Of a stretch of 17,094 nt of DNA, positions 1 to 7,515 are shown piece after piece. Under the pieces are notes generated by a model. That model saw nothing but the letters and a program-made list of their open reading frames with translations, did no database searches and had not been told where the DNA came from. Origin of the DNA: Methanobacteriota archaeon (GTDB lineage Archaea; Hydrothermarchaeota; Hydrothermarchaeia; Hydrothermarchaeales; BMS3B); contig QIGD01000015.1 in NCBI GenBank assembly GCA_003229935.1, forward strand, positions 1 to 17,094, given 5' to 3'. Position 1 is the stretch's first letter. The number at the start of each line of letters is the position of its first letter. A program made the translations under genes and the position numbers.

Positions 1-15
1 GTAATCTATATCGCC

Positions 16-90
16 GCTCCGGTAGTGTAGATCGGTCAATCATGCCGGCCTTTCGAGCCGGTGACTCGGGTTCAAATCCCGACCGGAGCA
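16..90 (+). tRNA. tRNA-Glu (anticodon UUC)
   Basis: The acceptor arms GCTCCGG (16-22) and CCGGAGC (83-89) pair perfectly over 7 bp, followed by discriminator A at 90. The anticodon stem 45-49/57-61 is 5 bp with loop CTTTCGA, placing the anticodon TTC at 52-54, which reads glutamate codons. The T stem TCGGG/CCCGA (66-70/78-82) encloses TTCAAAT. CCA is not encoded. No intron is visible. Its promoter would lie outside the window. Confidence 0.97.
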
Positions 91-109
91 TCCCTTAGCC
101 GCTACAAAA

Positions 110-138
110 GCATTTGGAGCTTTTAAAGCTCCAAATGC
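110..138. repeat. Perfect 13-bp inverted repeat with 3-nt loop
   Basis: The arms 110-122 and 126-138 (GCATTTGGAGCTT and its exact reverse complement) flank TTA. The repeat sits 20 bp downstream of tRNA-Glu. It lacks a following T-run, so it is not a classic intrinsic terminator. It could be a processing or termination hairpin for the tRNA transcript or the end of a lost insertion element. Its sequence does not match the TAAA-loop hairpins found elsewhere in the window. Confidence 0.75.
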
Positions 139-204
139 AGGCAAAAAGATATGGTGACTGGAGGGAGTTAAAGAGAAAATTTCAAAAGAAAGTTAAGGAA
201 AATG

Positions 205-250
205 TCAATCACCATCAATTAAAATTGGTGGTCTTCTTGCCCAAATTATT
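205..250 (+). mobile_element. Solo scar of element A/B family (fused ends)
   Basis: The stretch begins TCAATCACC, as the left ends of elements A (minus strand near 11986) and B (13478), and finishes GGTGGTCTTCTTGCCCAAAT, as the right end of element A. Between them is a hairpin, ACCATCAAT (211-219), loop TAAA, ATTGGTGGT (224-232), with one G-U pair. It therefore looks like a left end joined directly to a right end with the interior lost. The remaining bases up to 320 show no gene. Confidence 0.65.
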
Positions 251-320
251 TTAAAAAGAGCGGCACGTTACGCCAAATTATGAGGTTGAAGGAAAATCAC
301 TTCTTATCATTGACTAAAAT

Positions 321-668
321 TTATATCTCAATTGTAAATTCCTCAATGAATTTCCCATTATCAACATCTTCAATCCATTGTTTGACTTCATTTACCCTCT
401 TTCTTAGTTCTATTTGAAGCTCTTCTTGACTGACTTTTCGATAATCGATACCTTCAAATTTAAAAGTCCTCTTTACACCCTGATATGAAAAAGTTGTAGG
501 AACACTGGCAAAAATACCGAGATTAAGTTCTTCATAATCGTAACCGCATATCTCCCGACTTAGCAGATACACGTTATTATCATTAAAGCTGTATTTTTTT
601 TCGTTATATTCAAATTCAAACAAAGTAGATTCGCCTGATTCTATTCTTCTTACTTTCAATTTTGCCAT
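321..668 (-). CDS. Hypothetical protein, about 115 aa
   Basis: I do not recognise this protein. The frame is open from 701, but the better start is the ATG at 666-668, giving MAKLKVRRIESG: a Shine-Dalgarno AAGAAGGGA (674-682) lies 5 bp upstream and the TATA box at 711-725 predicts transcription starting near 690, downstream of the longer start. The product is charged, soluble and beta-rich in look (alternating hydrophobic and charged residues), with a Lys/Glu-rich amphipathic stretch near residues 80-105 and an acidic C-terminus ending EFTIEI. There is no signal peptide, membrane segment, cysteine cluster or known motif. It is downstream of the helicase gene on the same strand but has its own promoter, so it is probably a separate transcript. 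Confidence 0.7.
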   Translation of the reverse strand: MAKLKVRRIESGESTLFEFEYNEKKYSFNDNNVYLLSREICGYDYEELNLGIFASVPTTFSYQGVKRTFKFEGIDYRKVSQEELQIELRKRVNEVKQWIEDVDNGKFIEEFTIEI

Positions 669-710
669 ATTAATCCCTTCTTTTGTTGTTATTGGAATCA
701 TAGATTTTTA

Positions 711-725
711 AAGTATATAAATTTT
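711..725 (-). promoter_or_regulatory. TATA box for the 115-aa gene
   Basis: On the minus strand this reads AAAATTTATATACTT, an archaeal TATA box centred near 717. It predicts a start near 690 and a leader of about 20-25 nt that contains the Shine-Dalgarno site at 674-682. Confidence 0.55.
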
Positions 726-796
726 GTTTTGACAACTTCACCTATATAATGCTGGACTCTTTGGTTTCATATAATATATTATGACATATATACTCC

Positions 797-2536
797 CTAT
801 TCTCTCAAGAAGTCTCTTATCTCTCCACTTATCTCTTCAGGTTCCACAAAGGTTATGCACTGTTTAAAATCATCGGGGAAATAGCGGAGATATTCGGTGC
901 GGTCATCAATAATCACTATACCTGCTTTATCTCTTTCACTTCTTACTGCCCTGCCTGCTGCCTGCATAACTCTGTTTATCATGGGTAAAACAGAAAGGAA
1001 AATGAAGGACTTTCCAGGTCCGAATTTCTTGTCATAAGTTTTCTGCCTGAGTTCCATCTCTGAATCTGGCGCAGGGAAGGGTAAACCTGCAATAACCACA
1101 GCTTTAACAAGACTTTTTCTTATACCTTCTTCAACTCTTGTGAATTCAACACCCTCGCTGAACTTACCTCCAGCAACACCAAGTATTATACCTTTGCCTG
1201 TTTCTATAGCCTTTTTTCTCAATTTCTCTGCGTCTCTATTATCTTTCGGCTCAACAGTTGCCTCGAGCCATTCAGAAACTTGTCTCATAATATCATAACT
1301 GGGTAAAAAAGCAAGAGTAATTCCTCCTGCTGCCGAGGCTATTTTTTCAATTTCCCTAGCATAGCTCTTCCAGAGTTTTTGCCCCATAGCCTTCCTTAAG
1401 ACAAGGCTTGAGTTCAACCCCTTTTTAATTCCGAGGTACAGTAGTGAATTTCTATATATATTAGGTAAAGAATATTCCTCTGCTTCTTCGATGTCCAGAA
1501 GAGTCTTATAAATTTCAATGGGTTCTAGGGTACCGCTCATTAGAAGAAGTTTTCTGCTCTGCTTAAGAGATGAAAAGACCTCACCCGGAAGTACAGGCTT
1601 AAGATGGAGCGAGCTACCTTTTCTGAAGAAAATCCAGTTATCATCCCCTAACAGTCTGAAAGCTGAGTCAAAAAAGGCTGCAACCCTGTAGGTATAGGAA
1701 ACCTTCCTTCCCTTCATGAGTTTTCTCTGGAGGATTTCTACACCAAGTGCGTAGATTTTTTCAACATCATCTCTCGAAATAAACTCCTCAAAGTTAACCT
1801 GTCCCTCTCCGCATCTAAAAAGCTTCTCGATGTTTGAGAAATTATAGTCCACTTCCTTCTGAGCAAGTTTTAATGTTCTCTCACTCAGACTTTTTGAGAT
1901 TATATCCAGACTCTGTAGATTATGAGCCTCATCTACTATAAGGAGAAGTTCGTCATAACCAAGTTTTAGCTTGCCAAGGAATAAATTCCTTAAAAAAGGG
2001 TTGAGCATATACTGATATGCGGCAATAATCACCCTTGCAAACTTTGCAAGTTCGAAATTAACCAGATATGGGCAGCCGTAACTTAAAATTTTTTTTCTGT
2101 CTTCTCCAAGAGCAAGGGCTTCAGCAAGGTAGATTATCTCATCCTGTTTCTCTTTAAAAAGTCTTCTGTAACTGCAATCCTGTTTGAGCTTACAGAGCTG
2201 GAGAAATTCTTCATATCCTATATCATCATTTCTGAAGATAGGGCATAGTTCAAGCTTAGATTTTATCTGAACTGTGAGAAAGGCTTTCCCTGTTTTATCT
2301 GAAATTGCTTTTGCCTCTCTGAGAAAGATTTCAGCCTGACTTTTTGTTCTGGTTAAAACAACAATCTTCTCTTTTGCCTGTCTGTCAGCGAGAAATGAAC
2401 AGAGAGATGCAACACTTTTGCCTATTCCTGTAGGTACACTGGCAAGAAGCCTGTCACTAGTATAGGCTACCTGCATAAATTCATCCTGAAATCTTCTTGG
2501 CTTGTTGTAAGGAAAAAGTTCTGTCGGTAGAGGCAT
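797..2536 (-). CDS. XPD/Rad3-type Fe-S DNA helicase (superfamily 2)
   Basis: A 579-residue ATP-dependent DNA helicase of the XPD/DinG group, expected to unwind DNA 5' to 3' in repair. Visible motifs in order: a Q-motif-like RRFQDEF near residues 14-20; Walker A SVPTGIGKS (33-41); four cysteines suited to a 4Fe-4S cluster at 98, 115, 121 and 155; DEAH box (202-205); the motif V-like GGKFSEGVEF; and motif VI QAAGRAVRSERDKAG (525-539) with the arginine fingers. The length is typical of archaeal XPD. The Walker A Ser in place of the usual Thr is conservative. The ATG lies 2 bp after the pdxT stop codon, so the two are probably co-transcribed; no functional link between them is obvious. The subgroup (XPD versus a DinG-like paralogue) cannot be settled by eye. 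Confidence 0.93.
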   Translation of the reverse strand: MPLPTELFPYNKPRRFQDEFMQVAYTSDRLLASVPTGIGKSVASLCSFLADRQAKEKIVVLTRTKSQAEIFLREAKAISDKTGKAFLTVQIKSKLELCPIFRNDDIGYEEFLQLCKLKQDCSYRRLFKEKQDEIIYLAEALALGEDRKKILSYGCPYLVNFELAKFARVIIAAYQYMLNPFLRNLFLGKLKLGYDELLLIVDEAHNLQSLDIISKSLSERTLKLAQKEVDYNFSNIEKLFRCGEGQVNFEEFISRDDVEKIYALGVEILQRKLMKGRKVSYTYRVAAFFDSAFRLLGDDNWIFFRKGSSLHLKPVLPGEVFSSLKQSRKLLLMSGTLEPIEIYKTLLDIEEAEEYSLPNIYRNSLLYLGIKKGLNSSLVLRKAMGQKLWKSYAREIEKIASAAGGITLAFLPSYDIMRQVSEWLEATVEPKDNRDAEKLRKKAIETGKGIILGVAGGKFSEGVEFTRVEEGIRKSLVKAVVIAGLPFPAPDSEMELRQKTYDKKFGPGKSFIFLSVLPMINRVMQAAGRAVRSERDKAGIVIIDDRTEYLRYFPDDFKQCITFVEPEEISGEIRDFLRE

Positions 2537-2538
2537 TA

Positions 2539-3120
2539 CTAAACTCTTCCTCTTGCCATATCAAAAAAGTATTTGTGAAGCCTTATATCCCTGGTAAGCT
2601 CAGGATGGAAAGAGCTGACAAGATATTTTCCCTGCCTTGCGAGAACCACAGCATTGTCCACATCTGCCAGAACTTTCACATTATCTCCAGCTTTTTTTAT
2701 TACTGGTGCCCTTATGAATACAGCATGAAATGGCTCTTCACCAAGCACAGGAATACTGAGTTGTGCTTCGAAACTTTCCACTTGCCTACCAAAAGCATTT
2801 CTTTCAATAATTATATCCATTTTTTTCAGAGAAAACTGGCTTTCATAACCTATTATTCTATTTGAAATAAGAATTGCCCCGGCACATGTCCCAAAAATAG
2901 CAAGATTGTCATTTTTCTCTATAGCCTTATCAATCCCATATTTTAGTATAAGTTTTCCCTGGGTTGTACTCTCACCACCAGGTATAATTAAAGCATCAAG
3001 ACCTTCCACCTGGGCAGCCTTACTTAACTTCTGCACATCATCTTCTAACTCGCTGGCTCTCTCTGCCATATTAATGTGCTCTTCTACATCACCCTGGAAA
3101 GCAAGAACGCCTATTTTCAT
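2539..3120 (-). CDS. pdxT: Pyridoxal 5'-phosphate synthase, glutaminase subunit PdxT
   Basis: This 193-residue class I glutamine amidotransferase releases ammonia from glutamine and passes it to PdxS for de novo PLP synthesis in the cytoplasm. The sequence shows the N-terminal MKIGVLAFQGDVEEH signature, the GGEST oxyanion-loop motif (48-52), the nucleophile Cys79 in GTCAGAI, and the His172/Glu174 pair of the catalytic triad in FHPELT. The length is normal for the family. It sits two genes downstream of pdxS, separated by the DsbA-like gene, and immediately upstream of the helicase. An 85-bp gap before it carries a TATA-like site, so it may have its own promoter besides read-through from pdxS. 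Confidence 0.97.
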   Translation of the reverse strand: MKIGVLAFQGDVEEHINMAERASELEDDVQKLSKAAQVEGLDALIIPGGESTTQGKLILKYGIDKAIEKNDNLAIFGTCAGAILISNRIIGYESQFSLKKMDIIIERNAFGRQVESFEAQLSIPVLGEEPFHAVFIRAPVIKKAGDNVKVLADVDNAVVLARQGKYLVSSFHPELTRDIRLHKYFFDMARGRV

Positions 3121-3141
3121 AATATTCTGGCAATGAAATTC

Positions 3142-3192
3142 TCTCTTAAGAGAAGGGGGAAATTACCTTTTCTCACCTCTTTTAAATATATT
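3142..3192 (-). promoter_or_regulatory. Possible pdxT promoter with palindromic leader site
   Basis: On the minus strand an AATATATTTAAAA box (3180-3192) is followed, about 30 bp on, by a perfect 12-bp palindrome TCTCTTAAGAGA (3142-3153) ahead of the pdxT start at 3120. The box predicts a start near 3160, placing the palindrome at the beginning of the mRNA leader. Either a regulator site or chance is possible. Confidence 0.4.
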
Positions 3193-3205
3193 CCTTTTCC
3201 ATATT

Positions 3206-4099
3206 TTACTTATTCAGTTCGCGATTTATTATAGTTTCGAACGCATTATAGGGCTGGGCACCTACAAGAGGTATGCCGTTTATAAAGAATGTAGGCGTAC
3301 CTGTAACTCCCGCTTTTATCCCTGCCTGTTTATCCTGTTTCACTTTATTTATATACTTTTGTGAAGTAAAACAGGAATTAAACTCAGTCATATTCATATC
3401 AAGTTCTTCTGCATATTTTGAAAAATTGCCGGTTTTACTCCATTCATTTTGATTGGTAAAGAGAAGATTATGATATTCCCAATATTTACCCTGTTCGCCT
3501 GCACAGTCGGCTGCAAGACTTGCATTCATAGCAAAAATATGCATATTAACAAGTGGAAAATCTCTGTAAACAAATTTAATTTTACCTGCATAGTTTTTAA
3601 GTATTTTACTTTCTGTCTGTTTGTAAAATCTATCGCACAAAGGACACTGATAATCAGCGAACTCGATTATTACAACTGAAGCATTTTTAGGACCAATATA
3701 TGGGCTGTCATCAGCAGTAACATTGACTTTTGTGAGTTCTTTCATAGGTTTTTTCTGAAGAGCTTCACTCATATTAAGGAGATTGAAAATGAGAATTTTC
3801 CCATCTTTTGTTATCCATACTGGCCTTGTGTTAATAACCTGTCCATTTTTAATTATATCTATATTGAGCTCATACAGCTCTCCATATTCTTTCATTGAGC
3901 TAATTCTCCCATCAAAACCCTTTGGCTGAAGAAGCCTGCTATTGATAAAGTTCATTGCATTATCACCAGCAGTCATGGGAAAAATCGAACTTTTTTTCTC
4001 TGCTCTATGTTCGGAAAATATAAAGCTTCCTGTGATCCCTCCTATTACAATACCTACTAGGAGGCCGAGGACAATGAGCTTTGCCTCTTTGCTTTCCAT
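3206..4099 (-). CDS. Membrane-anchored DsbA-like thiol-disulfide oxidoreductase
   Basis: A 297-residue protein with a short basic N-terminus and one hydrophobic segment (about residues 8-28), probably an uncleaved anchor holding the rest outside the cytoplasmic membrane. A region of about 100 residues of unclear fold follows (30-130), then a thioredoxin/DsbA domain from about 125. The active site is CPLC (152-155) in ADYQCPLCDRFY, and the cis-proline loop is TGTPTFF (266-272), both diagnostic for the Thioredoxin_4/DsbA group. Further cysteines at 199 and 243 may form a structural disulfide. It probably oxidises or isomerises disulfides of secreted proteins. It starts 7 bp after the pdxS stop. 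A partner DsbB/VKOR is not in the window. Confidence 0.88.
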   Translation of the reverse strand: MESKEAKLIVLGLLVGIVIGGITGSFIFSEHRAEKKSSIFPMTAGDNAMNFINSRLLQPKGFDGRISSMKEYGELYELNIDIIKNGQVINTRPVWITKDGKILIFNLLNMSEALQKKPMKELTKVNVTADDSPYIGPKNASVVIIEFADYQCPLCDRFYKQTESKILKNYAGKIKFVYRDFPLVNMHIFAMNASLAADCAGEQGKYWEYHNLLFTNQNEWSKTGNFSKYAEELDMNMTEFNSCFTSQKYINKVKQDKQAGIKAGVTGTPTFFINGIPLVGAQPYNAFETIINRELNK

Positions 4100-4106
4100 T
4101 TTATAC

Positions 4107-4988
4107 TTAAACTCCTCTTGTCTGAAGCAGCTCCTCCTCTTTAAGCTGTTTTATGTCAAGACCTTTCATAGCTGTACCTATACCCCTGCTCACCTGAGCA
4201 AGAAGTTTAAAATCCTCGTAATGGGTTGTTGCTTCAACTATAGCCTTTGCTCTTGCTTCTGGGTCAGAGGACTTGAATATCCCTGAGCCCACAAATGTGC
4301 CCTCTGCACCGAGCTGCATCATAAGACTGGCATCAGCGGGCGTCGCTATACCCCCAGCTGCAAAGTTGACAACAGGCAGTCTACCAAGTTTTGCAACCTC
4401 TCTAACAAGCTCATATGGTACCTGAAGGTCTGCTGCAGCCGCATATAGTTCTTCCTCTCTGATACTACTGATTCTTGCAATCTCGCTAACAACAAGGCGC
4501 ATATGACGCACAGCCTCTACAATATTTCCCGAGCCTGCCTCGCCCTTTGTTCTTATCATGGCAGCACCTTCGGCAATTCTCCTCAGAGCTTCGCCAAGGT
4601 TTCTCGCTCCACATACAAATGGTACATTATATTTTGTCTTGTCTATATGATTTGCCTCGTCAGCAGGAGTTAAAACCTCACTCTCATCTATAAAATCCAC
4701 GCCCATATATTCAAGAATCTGAGCCTCGGCAAAGTGTCCAATTCTTACTTTTGCCATAACAGGTATGCTGACAACATCCAAAATTTCCTGAATTTTAATA
4801 GGATCTGCCATCCTCGCTACTCCACCCTCTGCCCTGATATCTGCAGGAACTCTCTCGAGAGCCATGACAGCTACAGCACCAGCGTCTTCTGCAATAGCTG
4901 CCTGTTCGGCATTTGTGACATCCATAATAACACCACCCTTTAGCATCTTGGCAAGGCCGCGTTTAACTTCAATAGTTCCTTTTTCCAT
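4107..4988 (-). CDS. pdxS: Pyridoxal 5'-phosphate synthase, synthase subunit PdxS
   Basis: A 293-residue TIM-barrel enzyme making PLP from ribose 5-phosphate, glyceraldehyde 3-phosphate and ammonia supplied by PdxT. Conserved features are visible: Asp23 in GGVIMDV, Lys80 in VMAKVRIGH (Schiff base with the pentose phosphate), Lys148 in IRTKGEAGSGN, and the phosphate-binding glycine stretches NFAAGGIATP and GAEGTFVGSGIF towards the end. The start is fixed by the Shine-Dalgarno sequence AAGGAGGT (4995-5002), which lies inside the last codons of the upstream AIR-synthase-like gene; only 4 bp separate the two genes, so they are translationally close. The gene is separated from pdxT by the DsbA-like gene, an unusual spacing for a pair usually adjacent. 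Confidence 0.98.
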   Translation of the reverse strand: MEKGTIEVKRGLAKMLKGGVIMDVTNAEQAAIAEDAGAVAVMALERVPADIRAEGGVARMADPIKIQEILDVVSIPVMAKVRIGHFAEAQILEYMGVDFIDESEVLTPADEANHIDKTKYNVPFVCGARNLGEALRRIAEGAAMIRTKGEAGSGNIVEAVRHMRLVVSEIARISSIREEELYAAAADLQVPYELVREVAKLGRLPVVNFAAGGIATPADASLMMQLGAEGTFVGSGIFKSSDPEARAKAIVEATTHYEDFKLLAQVSRGIGTAMKGLDIKQLKEEELLQTRGV

Positions 4989-4992
4989 CTCA

Positions 4993-6333
4993 CTACCTCC
5001 TTGTAATAAATTCCTTAATCATTTTCTTCTTTTGTAGAGTTAATTCTACAGATTTCTCGATTCTGTCTTTCATATTATCAAACTCTTCAGGATAACTTTC
5101 ACCTATGAACTTTTTAACCTTTGTGTAGGAAGCTTCCCTAAATTTTGGTTCAAGCTTCTTCAGCTTTTGCTCTGACTCAATATAAACTCCACTGCCTTTT
5201 TCTACTCTGCCAACCTCATAAATTTTTGCCACGCCTTCAAGGGTTTTTATAATATCCTTACTATAATCTCCAGGCAGAATTATCATCAGCGCATCTGTGG
5301 AAATTCCGAGAGGGTCAATCTCAAGCTCTTCCAGCATTTTGAGAACTATGGGGTTAACTGTTTTATAAATTTCGGATTCATAGAATACCAGTTTTTTATT
5401 TGATGTTGTTGAAATTTCATGAGCATCCCCTCTAAGCCCACCATTGGTTATGTCTATAAGGGAATGAACTTCAGGGAAATATCTCGATTCCATCAGAGCA
5501 TTGCAGGCAAGCATAAAATCCACATTCAGAGTTTCTCTGACGACCTCATAGAAACCATGATATATTGCTATTGTGCTGATTGTCCCTCCCCCATATCCCT
5601 CTGCTACGAGTATAATATCCCCATCTTCTGCATTCTTCCTTGCTTTTGGCATTTCCTCTGAGACTCCAACAGCTCCAACTCCTGCAACAAGACGGGAGCC
5701 AAATACCATATCTCCCCCAACCCTGAGGGTGCTACCAGCAACAAGAGGTGTTGATGTAAGTTCTCCCACAAGGCTAACGCCTGCTGTAAAGTCGAAGAGC
5801 TTTCCAATATCGCCATCATCACTGAGATGAAGGTCACTAGTAAGAGCAACCGGCCTTGACCCCATAACGTAGATATCCCTTAGTGTTGCTCTTGAAGCAT
5901 GAAAGCCGGCAAGAAAAGGGAAGTCGCTAAGCCTTGAATGCATTCCATCCACAGCCACAGTTATATAGCTTTTACCTGCTCTGACAACACCTGCATCATC
6001 CTGCTCCTTCGGGCCTACAATTGCACCGGTTTCTTCTATAATTTCTGCTATCTTTCTGTGAACAAAAAAGTCACCTTCACCTCTTGAACCTACTCCAAAT
6101 TCTCCCATTTTGACATGTGCTTTAGGAGTGGATAGAATCCTCTCAATAAGCTCTCCCCTATATTTATAATTCTCAGATATTTCAGCCTCTGCTATAACCT
6201 CTCCAGCAAAAGCTTTTCTTTTTTCATAGTCCCAGCTTTTGAACTCAGATATTGCCTCTACCAACTCCTGAATAATCCTCTCCTTTTCCATGCCATTCTC
6301 AATTCTTCTCTTTACAAAGCCCTCGATATCCAT
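4993..6333 (-). CDS. AIR synthase-related protein (PurM/SelD/ThiL superfamily)
   Basis: A 446-residue protein whose middle and C-terminal parts have the PurM-like two-domain ATP-binding fold. Residues 106-117 (VGPKEQDDAGVV) match the N-terminal Asp-rich phosphate/Mg segment, AVDGMHSR follows near 127-134, and LIDITNGGLRGDAHEI (292-307) matches the D-[IV]-T-[DN]-G-G-L signature of the superfamily. An extra N-terminal region of about 100 residues, highly charged and probably helical, precedes it; this longer form resembles selenophosphate-synthetase-related proteins of methanogens. Substrate unknown. Purine, thiamine, selenium and hydrogenase-maturation enzymes all share this fold, so the name should stay generic. 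It leads the pdxS operon, starting close to its TATA box and perhaps leaderless. Confidence 0.85.
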   Translation of the reverse strand: MDIEGFVKRRIENGMEKERIIQELVEAISEFKSWDYEKRKAFAGEVIAEAEISENYKYRGELIERILSTPKAHVKMGEFGVGSRGEGDFFVHRKIAEIIEETGAIVGPKEQDDAGVVRAGKSYITVAVDGMHSRLSDFPFLAGFHASRATLRDIYVMGSRPVALTSDLHLSDDGDIGKLFDFTAGVSLVGELTSTPLVAGSTLRVGGDMVFGSRLVAGVGAVGVSEEMPKARKNAEDGDIILVAEGYGGGTISTIAIYHGFYEVVRETLNVDFMLACNALMESRYFPEVHSLIDITNGGLRGDAHEISTTSNKKLVFYESEIYKTVNPIVLKMLEELEIDPLGISTDALMIILPGDYSKDIIKTLEGVAKIYEVGRVEKGSGVYIESEQKLKKLEPKFREASYTKVKKFIGESYPEEFDNMKDRIEKSVELTLQKKKMIKEFITRR

Positions 6334-6344
6334 TAATACAAAAG

Positions 6345-6374
6345 GTTAATATTAACGTATATTTATATTATAAC
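6345..6374 (-). promoter_or_regulatory. Promoter of the AIR-synthase/pdxS operon with palindrome
   Basis: On the minus strand TATAATATAAATATA (about 6358-6372) is a strong TATA region, centred roughly 30 bp before the ATG at 6333, giving a very short leader. Between box and start codon lies a perfect 12-bp palindrome GTTAATATTAAC (6345-6356). That position, just downstream of TATA, is where archaeal repressors often bind; this role is inferred. Confidence 0.6.
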
Positions 6375-6442
6375 CATCATGGATTCTTCATTATGTTTTT
6401 TATTCAGCAGGCTTTAGAGCATGCAGAAGATGCTATCTCCAG

Positions 6443-6940
6443 TCATAAAACGGATGTCAATTTGCTGTAAGTTAATAAAGCCTTCTCTGACATACTCCCA
6501 CGATAAAGTTCGTGGGGTTCTAAGGTCTCCATCGTCCATAGAGTTGCCTTTTTAGGGATATCAGTGTTCCCTTCTGTTACATCTCTGTCTACAATAGATT
6601 GACCTATGCCTTGACGCAATGCTATATTGAACGCAGCATTTACGTCAGCATGGTCAACGTGGCCACAGTGGGGACACTTACACTTTGCCATTCCTGCTGC
6701 TTATCAGTCCATCCTTGAACCTTCCTGACTCGTATATTGTGGATCAACATAGACAATAAGTATTCCGAGCAGTTTAGCCTTGTATTCTATCATCTGTCGA
6801 AGCTGATAGAACACCCAACTGTTCAGGGAATATCTGAACGACCTAATAGATTTGGCATTACGAGTGCCTTCCAAGTTCTCCATCTCCAAGCCACTTTTAC
6901 TATATTTTACCATATCGACAAAGTTAGATATAGGTGACAA
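6443..6940 (-). pseudogene. tnpB: Decayed tnpB (IS200/IS605 family), frameshifted
   Basis: Two adjacent open pieces in different frames together match the C-terminal half of TnpB. The upstream piece (6704-6940) has the RuvC-region signature LEMENLEGTRNAKS and QLRQMIEYKAKLLGI followed by VDPQYTSQ; the downstream piece (6443-6691) has the second zinc knuckle CPHCGHVDHADVNAAFN and the usual variable tail. The junction near 6690-6710 carries frame shifts, and the first knuckle, normally TCSRCG, now reads EGSRMD, so the zinc finger is broken. The N-terminal half is missing or unrecognisable beyond 6941. No tnpA is nearby. RNA-guided nuclease activity is not expected. Confidence 0.88.
6497..6516 (-). 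repeat. Transposon right-end hairpin inside tnpB relic 3' end
   Basis: CCCACGA (6497-6503) and TCGTGGG (6510-6516) form a 7-bp stem with a 6-nt loop, the same stem sequence as in the right ends at 14976 and 17014. It overlaps the last codons of the tnpB relic, as expected for IS200/IS605 right ends and for the omega-RNA scaffold of TnpB. Confidence 0.65.
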
Positions 6941-7515
6941 TTAGCTGTGGTTCGCTTTCATTCTACTACTAAAGATAGTGGGCTTTCACGTTCACGATAT
7001 CGTAAGCTTATAAGTCTTGAAAAGGAAGAAATTGTTGGTCCAAATTTGACAGTTTAATCCAAACATCTTACCTTCGCCACTTAATGTTTTGCTATCTCTC
7101 TTTTTTATAGATTAAATTCAGTTATTCTAAACACTAAAAAGCAGAAATTCCTCAAAAATTTAACCAAGAATTTGACAGTTACAGTCGAATACAAAAAATC
7201 ATGCGGCAAAAGACACATCTTTTCTAATTTCAATCCCTCTCTCAGGTGATCTTATGGCAAAATCAGGCAATCACGTGATAAATCTGGGGTAAAAACCATA
7301 TATTTCCAGCTTATGTCAAATTGATTTTTCGAATAAGTTAGCGGAGCAATGTGTCAAAGTTATAGTGGGGACGATTGAAAAGTTCAAGATAAAGGAAGAG
7401 GAACAGTCCCGGTAAAAGAAAGGTAGCTGGTCATATAACACTATTTTAGGTTAGATGAAGATTGAAGGACGCTGAAAAGATAAACAGAGCTTTTTTCTAT
7501 TCCTCCCTTCCCTAC
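6941..7515. other. Gene-free region, about 575 bp
   Basis: No convincing coding region or known RNA is visible on either strand. The part next to 6941 probably includes degraded tnpB sequence: a minus-strand segment resembling a basic stretch just before the RuvC region is interrupted by stops. The motif AATTTGACAGTT occurs twice, about 125 bp apart (near 7043 and 7167). The 7370-7500 part is purine-rich. Most likely it is decayed mobile-element DNA at the 3' side of the RCK gene. Confidence 0.5.

Noticed and set aside
2497..2865. Plus-strand open frame of 122 codons opposite the helicase start and pdxT
   Set aside because: It lies antisense to two clearly conserved genes, starts with TTG and shows no family features; it is a shadow frame.
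7200..7500. A possible C/D box or other known small RNA in the gene-free region
   Set aside because: I could not find a consistent box C/D or H/ACA arrangement or a stable long stem by eye.
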